From NCBI RefSeq assembly GCF_051307045.1, contig NZ_CP150452.1, positions 3,286,001 to 3,350,000 of the forward strand: a DNA stretch of 64,000 nucleotides, given 5' to 3'. The notes under the pieces were generated by a model. It did no database searches, had not been told where the DNA came from, and saw only the letters and a program-made list of their open reading frames with translations. The stretch is from Dryocola sp031988645. GTDB taxonomy: Bacteria; Pseudomonadota; Gammaproteobacteria; Enterobacterales; Enterobacteriaceae. A program made the translations under genes and the position numbers. Shown piece by piece: positions 35,142-44,809 of this stretch (positions are counted from its first letter, which is position 1; the number at the start of each line of letters is the position of its first letter).

Positions 35142-35387
35142 GTGCTGGAACGTCCGTATGTCTGACCAGAAAAGTTATCTCTTATGGTAAATCAAAAACC
35201 CAGCGCTGGTAACAGACTCTGCGAAGTATCACGAAGTTTTGCTGCGTACGAACGGTGTGCCGCTACGGCGTTCTGTGTTGTAATAGCAGGACTTTTACCG
35301 GGCAATAATCCTTGTGAGAAACAATAAGCTCTAATAACAATAAATCGATCACAATGACCTTTAATTCAACGGATTAAAAAGACAGAC

Positions 35388-37952
35388 ATGATGAGTAATA
35401 CGGATAATTTAGATTCCCACACCCCGATGATGCAGCAGTATCTGCGCCTGAAGGCGCAGCATCCTGAGATCCTGCTTTTTTACCGTATGGGCGACTTTTA
35501 CGAGCTGTTTTATGACGATGCGAAACGCGCCTCGCAGCTGCTCGATATTTCGCTGACCAAACGCGGCGCTTCCGCCGGTGAGCCTATCCCGATGGCGGGC
35601 GTGCCGCATCACGCGGTGGAAAACTATCTGGCGAAGCTGGTTAATCTGGGTGAATCCGCGGCTATTTGCGAACAGATTGGCGATCCCGCCACCAGTAAAG
35701 GCCCGGTAGAGCGCAAAGTTGTGCGCATCGTTACGCCCGGCACCATCAGCGATGAAGCGCTGCTGCAGGAACGCCAGGATAACCTGCTGGCCGCCATCTG
35801 GCAGGACGGCAAAGGTTTCGGCTACGCGACGCTGGACATCAGCTCTGGCCGTTTTCGCCTTAGCGAGCCGGAAGATGAAGAAACCATGGCAGCCGAGCTG
35901 CAGCGTACCAATCCTGCCGAACTGCTGTATGCCGAAGATTTTGCCCAGACGCGCCTGATTGAAGGCCGCCGTGGCCTGCGCCGCCGCCCGCTTTGGGAGT
36001 TCGAAATCGAAACGGCGCGTCAGCAGCTGAATATGCAGTTTGGCACCCGTGATTTAACCGGTTTTGGCGTCGAAAACGCCCATCACGCCCTGTGCGCCGC
36101 CGGCTGTTTGCTGCAGTACGTAAAAGACACCCAGCGCACTTCCCTGCCCCATATCCGCTCGGTCACCATGGACAGGCAGCAGGACAGCATCATTATGGAT
36201 GCCGCCACGCGCCGCAACCTGGAGATCACCCAGAACCTGGCGGGCGGTTTCGAAAATACGCTGGCCTCGGTGCTGGACTGCACGGTGACGCCCATGGGCA
36301 GCCGCATGCTGAAACGCTGGCTGCATATGCCGATTCGCAATGTCGATACGCTGCAAAAGCGTCAGCAGACCATCGCTGCGCTGCAGGACAGAACGGCGGA
36401 AATCCAGCCGGTGCTGCGCCAGGTAGGCGATCTGGAACGTATACTTGCGCGTCTTGCGCTACGCACCGCGCGTCCGCGCGATTTGGCCCGCATGCGTTAC
36501 GCCTTCCAGCAGCTGCCTGAGCTACGCGCAATGCTGGCCGATGTGCCGACGGATTATGTGCAAACGCTGCGTGAAAAGATGGGCGAATTCGCCGAGCTGC
36601 GCGAGCTGCTTGAACGTGCGGTTATCGAATCTCCGCCGGTCCTGGTTCGCGACGGCGGTGTGATTGCGCCGGGCTACAACGAAGAGCTGGACGAGTGGCG
36701 CGCGCTGGCGGATGGCGCGACGGATTACCTCGATAAGCTGGAAATTCGCGAACGTGAAAAGCTGGGGCTGGATACGCTGAGGGTCGGCTATAACGCCGTG
36801 CACGGCTACTACATTCAGATCAGCCGCGGCCAGAGCCAGCATGCGCCCATCCACTATGTGCGCCGCCAGACCCTGAAAAACGCCGAGCGCTACATTATTC
36901 CAGAACTGAAAGAGTACGAAGACAAAGTCCTGACCTCCAAAGGCAAAGCGCTGGCGCTTGAAAAACAGCTCTACGACCAGCTCTTTGACCTGCTGCTGCC
37001 GCATCTTGAAGCGCTGCAAACCAGCGCTACCGCGCTGGCGGAATTAGACGTGCTGGTGAACCTTGCCGAACGCGCGTACTCCCTGAATTACACCTGCCCA
37101 CAGCTGACCGATAAGCCCGGAATCAAGGTGGTCGGCGGCCGCCATCCGGTCGTGGAGAAAGTGCTGAGCGAGCCGTTTATCGCCAACCCCTTGACCCTTG
37201 CGCCGCAGCGCCGGATGCTGATTATTACCGGCCCGAATATGGGCGGTAAAAGCACCTACATGCGCCAGTCTGCGCTGATCGTACTGCTCGCCTATATCGG
37301 CAGCTTTGTTCCGGCGCAGCAGGCGGAAATCGGGCCGATAGATCGTATTTTCACCCGCGTAGGCGCGGCGGACGATCTGGCCTCCGGCCGCTCGACCTTT
37401 ATGGTGGAGATGACCGAAACCGCCAATATCCTGCACAACGCCACGGAGCACAGCCTGGTGCTGATGGATGAGATCGGGCGCGGCACGTCTACGTACGACG
37501 GCCTGTCGCTGGCCTGGGCCTGCGCCGAAAGCCTGGCGAACCGCATTAAGGCGCTGACGCTGTTTGCCACGCACTATTTCGAACTCACCACCCTGCCGGA
37601 AAAAATGGAGGGCGTGGCAAACGTCCACCTGGACGCGCTTGAACACGGCGATACCATCGCCTTTATGCACACCGTTCAGGATGGCGCGGCGAGTAAAAGC
37701 TACGGCCTGGCCGTTGCCGCGCTGGCGGGCGTGCCAAAAGACGTGATCAAACGCGCGCGCCAGAAGCTGCGGGAGCTTGAGACGGTTTCCAGCAACACGG
37801 CAGCCACCCAGGTGGACGGTACGCAGATGTCGTTGCTGTCGGTCGCCGAGGAAACCTCGCCTGCGGTAGAGGCGCTGGAAGCGCTGGATCCGGACTCTTT
37901 GTCACCGCGTCAGGCGCTGGAGTGGATTTACCGTCTGAAGAGCCTGGTATAA
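35388..37952 (+). CDS. mutS: DNA mismatch repair protein MutS
   Basis: An 854-residue protein (E. coli 853). The N-terminal mismatch-recognition motif is YRMGDFYELFYDDAKRAS, with Phe and Glu of the FxE pair. The ATPase has the Walker A motif GPNMGGKSTYMRQ, then SGRSTFMVEMTETANIL and MDEIGRGTSTYDG. The C-terminal tail ends LEWIYRLKSLV. It recognises mispairs and recruits MutL. ATG occurs at 35388 and again at 35391; either may be used. It is followed by a terminator shared with rpoS. Confidence 0.97.
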   Translation: MMSNTDNLDSHTPMMQQYLRLKAQHPEILLFYRMGDFYELFYDDAKRASQLLDISLTKRGASAGEPIPMAGVPHHAVENYLAKLVNLGESAAICEQIGDPATSKGPVERKVVRIVTPGTISDEALLQERQDNLLAAIWQDGKGFGYATLDISSGRFRLSEPEDEETMAAELQRTNPAELLYAEDFAQTRLIEGRRGLRRRPLWEFEIETARQQLNMQFGTRDLTGFGVENAHHALCAAGCLLQYVKDTQRTSLPHIRSVTMDRQQDSIIMDAATRRNLEITQNLAGGFENTLASVLDCTVTPMGSRMLKRWLHMPIRNVDTLQKRQQTIAALQDRTAEIQPVLRQVGDLERILARLALRTARPRDLARMRYAFQQLPELRAMLADVPTDYVQTLREKMGEFAELRELLERAVIESPPVLVRDGGVIAPGYNEELDEWRALADGATDYLDKLEIREREKLGLDTLRVGYNAVHGYYIQISRGQSQHAPIHYVRRQTLKNAERYIIPELKEYEDKVLTSKGKALALEKQLYDQLFDLLLPHLEALQTSATALAELDVLVNLAERAYSLNYTCPQLTDKPGIKVVGGRHPVVEKVLSEPFIANPLTLAPQRRMLIITGPNMGGKSTYMRQSALIVLLAYIGSFVPAQQAEIGPIDRIFTRVGAADDLASGRSTFMVEMTETANILHNATEHSLVLMDEIGRGTSTYDGLSLAWACAESLANRIKALTLFATHYFELTTLPEKMEGVANVHLDALEHGDTIAFMHTVQDGAASKSYGLAVAALAGVPKDVIKRARQKLRELETVSSNTAATQVDGTQMSLLSVAEETSPAVEALEALDPDSLSPRQALEWIYRLKSLV

Positions 37953-37968
37953 GGAATTTCGGGCATAA

Positions 37969-37998
37969 AAAAAGCGGTGATTTCAATCACCGCTTTTT
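37969..37998. terminator. Bidirectional terminator between mutS and rpoS
   Basis: AAAAAGCGGTGA (37969-37980) pairs with TCACCGCTTTTT (37987-37998) around TTTCAA. The A and T arms let it serve both convergent genes. Confidence 0.92.
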
Positions 37999-38012
37999 AT
38001 TTGAAGAGTCGA

Positions 38013-39006
38013 TTATTCGCGGAACAGCGCTTCGATATTCAGCCCCTGAGTCTGCAGAATTTCACGCAGACGACGCAGGGCCTTCAACCTGAATCTGACG
38101 AACACGTTCACGAGTCAGACCGATTTCACGGCCCACGTCTTCGAGTGTCGCAGCTTCATAACCCAGCAGACCGAAACGACGAGCCAGCACTTCACGCTGC
38201 TTAGCGTTCAGTTCAAACAGCCACTTCACGATGCTTTGCTTCATATCATCGTCTTGCGTGGTGTCTTCCGGGCCGTTGTCTTTCTCATCCGCAAGGATGT
38301 CTAACAGCGCTTTCTCAGAATCGCCACCCAGCGGGGTGTCTACTGAGGTAATGCGTTCGTTAAGACGCAGCATGCGGCTGACGTCATCAACAGGTTTATC
38401 CAGCTGCTCTGCGATCTCTTCCGCACTTGGCTCATGATCCAGCTTGTGGGAGAGTTCTCGAGCGGTACGCAGATAAACGTTCAGCTCTTTCACAATATGA
38501 ATCGGCAGGCGAATCGTACGGGTTTGGTTCATTATCGCCCGTTCGATGGTCTGACGAATCCACCATGTGGCATAGGTTGAAAAACGGAACCCGCGTTCCG
38601 GGTCAAACTTCTCAACCGCGCGAATCAGCCCCAGATTACCCTCTTCAATCAGGTCCAGTAACGCCAGACCGCGATTGCTGTAACGACGGGCAATCTTCAC
38701 CACCAGACGCAGGTTACTTTCGATCATGCGACGGCGGGAGGCAACATCCCCACGCAGGGCGCGACGAGCAAAATAGACTTCTTCTTCGGCTGTTAATAAT
38801 GGGGAATAGCCGATCTCCCCAAGATAAAGCTGAGTCGCGTCCAACACACGCTGTGTGGCGCCTTGTGACAACAGCTCCTCTTCGGCAATGTCGTTATCAC
38901 TGGGCTCCTCTTCTACAAGGGCTTTTTCATCAAAAGCCTCAACTCCGTTCTCATCAAATTCCGCGTCTTCGGTTAACTCATTAACTTTCAGCGTATTCTG
39001 ACTCAT
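38013..39006 (-). CDS. rpoS: Stationary-phase sigma factor RpoS (frameshifted)
   Basis: Sigma38, 330 residues when corrected, exactly as in E. coli. Regions 1.2-2.4 (YSNRGLALLDLIEEGNLGLIRAVEKFDPERGFRFSTYATWWIRQ with region 2.3-2.4) and 4.2 (TLEDVGREIGLTRERVRQIQVEG) are intact. A GGG run at 38078-38080 (plus strand), where GG is expected, changes the last 20 or so residues after VEG to PASSA and a premature stop at 38062. Corrected, it reads LRRLREILQTQGLNIEALFRE to 38013. The start at 39006 is MSQNTLKVNELTED. Its main promoter in E. coli lies inside nlpD. rpoS mutants do arise in cultures, so this allele deserves checking. Confidence 0.93.
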
Positions 39007-39065
39007 AAGGTGGCTCCTACCCGTGATCCCTGGACAAACCACTTCTGATGAAGTGTTTGCCCGTT

Positions 39066-40209
39066 TTATCGCTGCGGCAAATAACGCAGCGGGTTTACGG
39101 ATTTCCCCTTGTAACGAATTTCAAAATGCAATCTTGTTGAACTGGTTCCGGTGCTACCCATGGTAGCTATCTTCTGCCCCGCCTTGATTTCTTCTTGTTC
39201 CCGGACCAGCATTGTATCGTTATGGGCGTAGGCACTCAGGTAATCATCGTTGTGTTTGATGATGATTAGATTACCGTAACCGCGCAGTGCGTTACCGGCA
39301 TATACCACGCGGGCCTGAAGCGGTCGCGACGATAGCCTGTCCTTTACTGCCTGCAATATCGATCCCCTTATTGCCACCCTCAGTAGCAGAGAAGTTCTCG
39401 ATAATGTTGCCCTCAGTCGGCCAACGCCAGGTGGAAATCGGCGCGCTATCGGACGTACTGCTGGCTGTCGGTACAGTAGTTGTAGAGCTAACCACAGGTG
39501 CCGTAACGGGCGCTGTGACGGTTGTCGCAGTCCCCTTATTATTCGGCAACATTTTGGTATCACTCTGTTCACCTGAATCTTCAGAATACGTAATTGTTGG
39601 TTTAGAAGCAACCACGGCGCTTGAGTTTTGCGCAGCAGGATTGATTACGCCTTGAGCATTAGCATCAGCGGCGGTTACCGCATTGCCGCCGGTAATTGGC
39701 GTACCGGATGCGTTGCCCACCTGCAGCGTCTGACCGACCTCCAGGCCATACGGCGCCGGCACGTTGTTACGCTGGGCGAGGTCACGGAAATCATTCCCGG
39801 TTATCCATGCGATATAGAACAAAGTGTCGCCGCGTTTTACGGTATAAGTGCTGCCGCCGGCATAGCTGCCTTTCGGAATGTTCCCATACTTACGGTTATA
39901 AACGATACGACCATTTTGGGTTTGTACAGGTTCCGACTGGATGACCGGCTGCGTTTGTACCGGCTGGCTTTGCATCGGCTGAATGGCCGGCTGCTGTACA
40001 GGCTGAATTTGCGGGGACTGGACCGGCGCGGACATCTGCGGCGGCTGGGTGACTAACATGCCGCCAGAAGCGCTGCTCGCGTTGCTGTTGCCACCGACCG
40101 AGCTGATGGGTGCCTGCGTGTCATTATTGCTACAGCCGGCCAGCCACAGGCTCACCAGCGATAACGTCGCCATCCGGCGTAAGGTAAAAGTTGGGCTTCC
40201 CGCGCTCAT
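39066..40209 (-). CDS. nlpD: Murein hydrolase activator NlpD (frameshifted)
   Basis: An outer-membrane lipoprotein that activates the amidase AmiC at division, 380 residues when corrected (E. coli 379). Lipobox LWLAGCSNN, a long Gln/Pro-rich linker (about 50-110), a LysM domain (GSTYTVKRGDTLFYIAWITGN) and a degenerate LytM domain ending VNPLRYLPQR. A GGG run at 39311-39313 (plus strand), GG expected, breaks the LytM domain after IVATASG. The rest (VVYAGNALRGYGNLIIIKHN on) is in another frame. The start at 40209 is MSAGSPTFTLRR. Confidence 0.92.
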
Positions 40210-40314
40210 GTATCCCCCAAAAATGAAAAACAACTGCATGCTTATGAAGTACGGCAGACTTTGCGTTGGCTAAGTTACGCCAATATCCCGTTAAAAAAAC
40301 AGGAAATGTCCAGG

Positions 40315-40944
40315 TTATGCCAGTTCGCCCTTCACTAAGGGGACAAAACGAACGGCTTCTACCGTATCAATAATGAATTCGCTACCGTGACGACGAACGC
40401 GTTTCAAAAACTGCCGATCGTCGCCCACCGGCAGCACCAGAATCCCGCCTTCGTCCAACTGAGCCAGAAGCGCCGTCGGGATCTCAGGCGGAGCCGCCGT
40501 AACAATGATAGCGTCAAACGGCGCACGGGCATGCCAGCCCTGCCAGCCATCACCGTGGCGGGTAGAAATATTATGCAGATCGAGCTGTTTCAAACGGCGT
40601 CTGGCGTGCCATTGCAGCCCTTTAATACGCTCGACCGAACAAACATGATGGACCAGATGGGCAAGAATTGCCGTCTGGTATCCCGAACCGGTACCGATTT
40701 CCAGCACCCGGGACTCGGGCGTCAGCTCGAGCAATTCGGTCATGCGCGCAACCATATAGGGCTGCGAAATAGTCTGGCCCGAGCCAATCGGCAACGCCGT
40801 ATTTTCCCAGGCCTTGTGTTCAAACGCTTCGTCGACAAATTTTTCCCGCGGCACCTGCGCAATCGCATCAAGGACCTGTTCGTCTTTAATGCCCTGGGCA
40901 CGAAGCTGTGTGAGAAGAGCTTCTACGCGTTTGCTCACTACCAT
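40315..40944 (-). CDS. pcm: Protein-L-isoaspartate O-methyltransferase Pcm
   Basis: A 209-residue SAM-dependent methyltransferase (E. coli 208) that starts repair of isoaspartyl residues in aged proteins. The family opening VPREKFVDEAFEHKAW, the substrate loop GSGQTISQPYMVARM, and the SAM motif VLEIGTGSGYQTAIL are present. The start at 40944 (MVVSKRVEAL) overlaps surE by seven bases. An upstream in-frame ATG at 40974 lies well inside surE and is less likely. Confidence 0.95.
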   Translation of the reverse strand: MVVSKRVEALLTQLRAQGIKDEQVLDAIAQVPREKFVDEAFEHKAWENTALPIGSGQTISQPYMVARMTELLELTPESRVLEIGTGSGYQTAILAHLVHHVCSVERIKGLQWHARRRLKQLDLHNISTRHGDGWQGWHARAPFDAIIVTAAPPEIPTALLAQLDEGGILVLPVGDDRQFLKRVRRHGSEFIIDTVEAVRFVPLVKGELA

Positions 40945-41699
40945 TGCCCGGCGACTCCCGCTTTGGTTAACCACGAGTTCACCACTTCATGCGCGCCGTG
41001 CGCGGTTAAGTCGACGTGCAGCGGCGTCACCGAAACGTAACCTTCATCAACGGCCGCAAAATCGGTATCCGGGCCGGCGTCAAACTTGTCGCCCGGCGGC
41101 CCAATCCAGTACAGCGTGTTGCCACGCGGATCTTCCTGCGGAATAACTTTATCCGCCGGATGGCGGCTGCCGCAGCGCGTCACGCGAATGCCCTTGATTT
41201 CTTCAAGCGGCAAATCAGGCACGTTGATATTGAGAATACGCCCCGTACGCAGCGGCTCGCGCGATAAAGCGCGCAAAATCGAGCAGGTAACGGCGGCGGC
41301 GGTGTCGTAATGCTTATAGCCGTTTAACGAAACGGCCAGCGCAGGGAAACCCAAATGCCGCCCTTCCATAGCGGCGGCGACGGTGCCGGAATAGATTACA
41401 TCGTCACCCAGATTAGGCCCGGCGTTGATGCCAGCGACCACTACGTCCGGGCGCGGACGCATCAGAGCGTTAACGCCCAGATAAACACAGTCCGTCGGCG
41501 TGCCCATCTGCACGGAGATATCGCCGTTTGCCAGAGTAAAAGTGCGCAGGGAAGATTCGAGCGTCAGCGAGTTTGATGCGCCGCTGCGATTACGGTCCGG
41601 GGCCACGACCTGCACCTCAGCAAATTCCCGCAATGCTTTAGCCAGCGCCTGAATGCCCGGCGCATGGATCCCGTCATCGTTACTCAGCAATATTCGCAT
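40938..41699 (-). CDS. surE: 5'/3'-nucleotidase SurE
   Basis: A 253-residue metal-dependent nucleotidase/exopolyphosphatase, the E. coli length. The metal site is formed by LLSNDDGIHAPG, RNRSGASNSLTL and GINAGPNLGDDV. It is important for stationary-phase survival. The start at 41699 gives MRILLSNDDG; the ATG six bases upstream is an alternative. It overlaps the truD 3' end by 20 bases. Confidence 0.95.
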   Translation of the reverse strand: MRILLSNDDGIHAPGIQALAKALREFAEVQVVAPDRNRSGASNSLTLESSLRTFTLANGDISVQMGTPTDCVYLGVNALMRPRPDVVVAGINAGPNLGDDVIYSGTVAAAMEGRHLGFPALAVSLNGYKHYDTAAAVTCSILRALSREPLRTGRILNINVPDLPLEEIKGIRVTRCGSRHPADKVIPQEDPRGNTLYWIGPPGDKFDAGPDTDFAAVDEGYVSVTPLHVDLTAHGAHEVVNSWLTKAGVAGQW

Positions 41700-42726
41700 A
41701 GTCACCCGGCGTATTCATAAGTTCCCTTACAACACTGGTGGCAAAGCTCCCGGCCGGCAGCCCAAAGCTCACCTCCACCGTCACATCATCCCACCAGTTC
41801 CAACGTAATTCTTCTGGTTTCACCAGCATAGCGCGGCGAGCAGCCTCAACGCGCTCGCGCACCAGTAATGATTGCAAATCAGTCTCTTCTGCAACGCAGC
41901 CTTGCTCAAATGCCAGCGCGGCGCCGAGCGTGCCCCAGGCGCCATCGCCCGGCAACGGCGCCGTAATCAGCAGCTCGCCGTTATCCACACGTTGTTGTAA
42001 AACAGGGAGTTCTTCCTGCGTCGCCACAAACCAGCTGCCGCGTCCTGCCAATTGTAGCGCATCGCCATCAACAACTTGATTAAAGTCTGGTTTTTTCAGT
42101 CTAAGGCTAACGATTTGATTAAACAACGCGCTGCGGGCCGCCGACAAATAAAAACTACGCTTATTGCGATCGCGCAGCGGTGAATGACTCTGCGCCCAGC
42201 GACGCGCCTGATGCAAATTGTTACCGCCGATGCCAAAACGCTGGCTGCCGAAATAGTTCGGCACGCCGTCGTTTAAGATGGCTTTCAGTCGCCGTTCCAG
42301 CTCTTCGCGATGGCTCACCTCGCGCAGCACGAGGGTGAAATTATTGCCCTTCAGCGCCCCGAGGCGCAGCTTGCGGCGGTGGCGAGCGTACTCCAGTACC
42401 TCGCACCCTTCCAGGTTAAAGGCGCTCATGTCCGGCATCTCTTTGCCCGGCAGGCGCACGCAAAACCACTGTTCGGTGACCGCGTGTTTATCCTTCTGCC
42501 CGGCAAAGCTTACCTCGCGGGCGTGCACCTTAAGAAATTTGGCCAGCGCATCCGCCACAAAACGCGTGTTGCAGCCTTTTTTCAGGATACGCAGCAGCAG
42601 GTGCTCTCCCTCGCCGTCCGGCCCGAAGCCGAGGTCTTCGATCACCACAAAATCTTCCGGGCTGGCCTTTATTAATCCGGTTCCTTCCGGTTTACCGTGC
42701 AGCCAGGTGAGGTTTTGCATATCCAT
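41680..42726 (-). CDS. truD: tRNA pseudouridine(13) synthase TruD
   Basis: A 348-residue pseudouridine synthase (E. coli 349) that modifies U13 of tRNA-Glu. The catalytic Asp is in FAGQKDKHAVTEQW, and GVPNYFGSQRFGI and RDRNKRSFYLSAARSALFNQIV are family signatures. The start codon shares a base with the ispF stop (TAATG), so translation is coupled. Confidence 0.95.
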   Translation of the reverse strand: MDMQNLTWLHGKPEGTGLIKASPEDFVVIEDLGFGPDGEGEHLLLRILKKGCNTRFVADALAKFLKVHAREVSFAGQKDKHAVTEQWFCVRLPGKEMPDMSAFNLEGCEVLEYARHRRKLRLGALKGNNFTLVLREVSHREELERRLKAILNDGVPNYFGSQRFGIGGNNLHQARRWAQSHSPLRDRNKRSFYLSAARSALFNQIVSLRLKKPDFNQVVDGDALQLAGRGSWFVATQEELPVLQQRVDNGELLITAPLPGDGAWGTLGAALAFEQGCVAEETDLQSLLVRERVEAARRAMLVKPEELRWNWWDDVTVEVSFGLPAGSFATSVVRELMNTPGDYANIAE

Positions 42727-43205
42727 TACGCGCGGGCCTTATGCAGTAACGCGACCGCCTCGCAGGCGATACCTTCGCCACGTCCGGTAAAACCGAGCTT
42801 TTCCGTGGTGGTCGCTTTGACGTTTACGTCATCCATATGGCAGCCGAGGTCTTCGGCGATGAAAACGCGCATCTGCGGGATATGCGGCGCCATTTTGGGC
42901 GCCTGGGCGATGATGGTGACGTCGACGTTGCCGAGCGTATAGCCTTTAGCCTGGATACGGCGCCAGGCTTCGCGCAGCAGCCCGCGGCTGTCCGCGCCTT
43001 TCCAGGCCGCGTCGGTGTCCGGGAAAAGCTTGCCGATGTCGCCAAGCGCCGCGGCGCCGAGCAGGGCGTCGGTTAATGCGTGCAGGGCAACGTCGCCATC
43101 AGAATGGGCCAGCAACCCTTTGTCGAACGGGATACGTACGCCGCCAATGATAATCGGGCCTGCGCCCCCGAAAGCGTGTACATCAAAACCATGTCCGATA
43201 CGCAT
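42726..43205 (-). CDS. ispF: 2-C-methyl-D-erythritol 2,4-cyclodiphosphate synthase IspF
   Basis: A 159-residue trimeric enzyme of the MEP isoprenoid pathway. Metal ligands are in RIGHGFDVHAFG (Asp8, His10) and LLAHSDGDVALHALTDALLGAA. It converts CDP-ME-2-phosphate to the cyclic diphosphate. It overlaps ispD and truD by one base each. Confidence 0.96.
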   Translation of the reverse strand: MRIGHGFDVHAFGGAGPIIIGGVRIPFDKGLLAHSDGDVALHALTDALLGAAALGDIGKLFPDTDAAWKGADSRGLLREAWRRIQAKGYTLGNVDVTIIAQAPKMAPHIPQMRVFIAEDLGCHMDDVNVKATTTEKLGFTGRGEGIACEAVALLHKARA

Positions 43206-43915
43206 TATAAATTCTCCGTGTGGGTTAACCGCGTGAGGTAAAACGCCGCGAGTGCCAGATCTTCAGGACGAGTAACTTTTATATTATCGGCACGGGCGCT
43301 GATTAATTCCGGATGGAAGCCACAATATTCGAGCGCGGAGGCTTCATCGGTAATCGTGGCTCCCTCGTTTAGCGCGCGCAGCAGGCAGCTGCGCAGCAGT
43401 TCGAGCGGGAACAGCTGAGGGGTCAGCGCGTGCCAGAGGTCTTCGCGCTCGACGGTATGTGCAATAAGAGGTTTGCCCGGCTCGCCGCGCTTCATGGTGT
43501 CGCGCACCGGCGCCGCCAGAATGCCGCCTGTTTTGCTGCTGTGCGTGATGGCCAGCAGCTTGGCTAAATCATCCTGATGCAGGCAGGGGCGAGCGGCGTC
43601 GTGCACCAGCACCCATTGCGCCCCGTCCGCGGCCTGCAGGCCGGCAAGCACGGAATCAGCGCGCAGCCCTCCCCCGGTCACCACGGTGACCCTGGGGCTT
43701 GAGGCCAGCGGCAGGGAGGCGAACCAGGAATCCGTTGGGCTGATGGCGATGATGACGTGGCTGACCCGTGGATGAGCCAGCAGGCTTGCGACCGCGTGCT
43801 CAAGGATGGTTTTACCGCCGATTTGCAGGTATTGCTTTGGACATTCCGTTTGCATGCGGCTGCCGATACCGGCCGCCGGCACCACGGCAATTACGTCCGG
43901 AGAGGAGTCTGCCAT
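43205..43915 (-). CDS. ispD: 2-C-methyl-D-erythritol 4-phosphate cytidylyltransferase IspD
   Basis: A 236-residue cytidylyltransferase, the E. coli length, third step of the MEP pathway. The nucleotide-binding loop is VVPAAGIGSRMQTECPKQYL, with later WVLVHDAARPCLHQDDL and the C-terminal VTRPEDLALAAFYL. It lies 20 bases downstream of ftsB, the conserved ftsB-ispD-ispF order. Confidence 0.95.
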   Translation of the reverse strand: MADSSPDVIAVVPAAGIGSRMQTECPKQYLQIGGKTILEHAVASLLAHPRVSHVIIAISPTDSWFASLPLASSPRVTVVTGGGLRADSVLAGLQAADGAQWVLVHDAARPCLHQDDLAKLLAITHSSKTGGILAAPVRDTMKRGEPGKPLIAHTVEREDLWHALTPQLFPLELLRSCLLRALNEGATITDEASALEYCGFHPELISARADNIKVTRPEDLALAAFYLTRLTHTENL

Positions 43916-43935
43916 GTATTATCACTTACGCCTGG

Positions 43936-44250
43936 TTATCGATTATTCTGCGGGGCATTGTTGCCTGCGCGCCTGGAGGTATCGGGCACCAGACGGTAGA
44001 AGGTTTCGCCGGGTCTGGTCATGCTTAACTCGTTGCGCGCGCGCTCTTCGATGGCCTCCTGGCCGCCGTTGAGATCGTCGATTTCAGCGAACAGCTGATC
44101 GTTGCGAGCCTTAAGCTTAGCGTTAGTCGCCTGCTGCGCGGCCACGTCTTCATTGACGCGCGTGTAGTCATGTACGCCGTTTTTTCCGAACCACAGCGAA
44201 TACTGCAGCCAGACCAACAAGGCCAGCAATAGCAGCGTTAGTTTACCCAT
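43936..44250 (-). CDS. ftsB: Cell division protein FtsB
   Basis: A 104-residue bitopic inner-membrane protein (E. coli 103). One N-terminal helix (LTLLLLALLVWLQYSLWFG) is followed by a leucine-zipper-like coiled coil (about 30-70, QQATNAKLKARNDQLFAEI). It forms the FtsQBL complex at the septum. The start at 44250 (MGKLTLL) matches homologues. The 44251-44432 gap upstream holds no feature I can identify. Confidence 0.95.
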   Translation of the reverse strand: MGKLTLLLLALLVWLQYSLWFGKNGVHDYTRVNEDVAAQQATNAKLKARNDQLFAEIDDLNGGQEAIEERARNELSMTRPGETFYRLVPDTSRRAGNNAPQNNR

Positions 44251-44432
44251 CCTGCCCCCTGAAAAACGGCACAATCATCCCACAACTTTATGTCGGACTC
44301 TATCAGGTTGCCCTGAAGAGTCGGCAAATTTGCGGCAGAATTTATCACAAATCGCGACGACATGCGCGTTTGCGGGTGGTTTAGCTGCAATCGGGACATG
44401 ATAAGCCTGCTGAGTTTCATCCGCTGCGGGGA

Positions 44433-44756
44433 TTACCCCATAAGCCACATAAATAAAACGCCGAACATCAGGGCGACGGTCAGCAGGGTGGCAACGCAGC
44501 TGTAGTGCAGGCGTCCGCGCGCCAGCGAGTGAAGCGCAATGCCCACGATCACCGCGACCGGCATCAGCGCAAGGAAGAAAGGCCAGGTATAGAGGAAGAA
44601 AAACAGCGTGTTAGGACCGTATACCAGGAAAGGAATACCCAGCGCCAGCAGCCACGACAAAAAGCCGATGAACGCCCCTGGTAAGGACCAGGTGGTGTCT
44701 TCGGCTGACGGGCTGGGTTCAGCCTGTGTGATAACGATGTTCGAGCTGTTGCGCAT
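44433..44756 (-). CDS. ygbE: Inner-membrane protein YgbE (DUF3561)
   Basis: A 107-residue membrane protein matching E. coli YgbE in position and length. The start is MRNSSNIVITQAEP, and three hydrophobic segments follow (GAFIGFLSWLLALGIPFLVYG, WPFFLALMPVAVIVGIAL, and VATLLTVALMFGVLFMWLMG region). The function is unknown. It sits between cysC and ftsB as in E. coli. Confidence 0.88.
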   Translation of the reverse strand: MRNSSNIVITQAEPSPSAEDTTWSLPGAFIGFLSWLLALGIPFLVYGPNTLFFFLYTWPFFLALMPVAVIVGIALHSLARGRLHYSCVATLLTVALMFGVLFMWLMG

Positions 44757-44809
44757 AACGAATCCAGTGACCTGAATGACCGGGCGCGGTTATGCGCCAG
44801 GTCCTGTCT

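Noticed and set aside
44251..44432. A small gene between ftsB and ygbE
   Set aside because: The short open frame there has no ribosome binding site or recognisable sequence and the gap shows no conserved feature.
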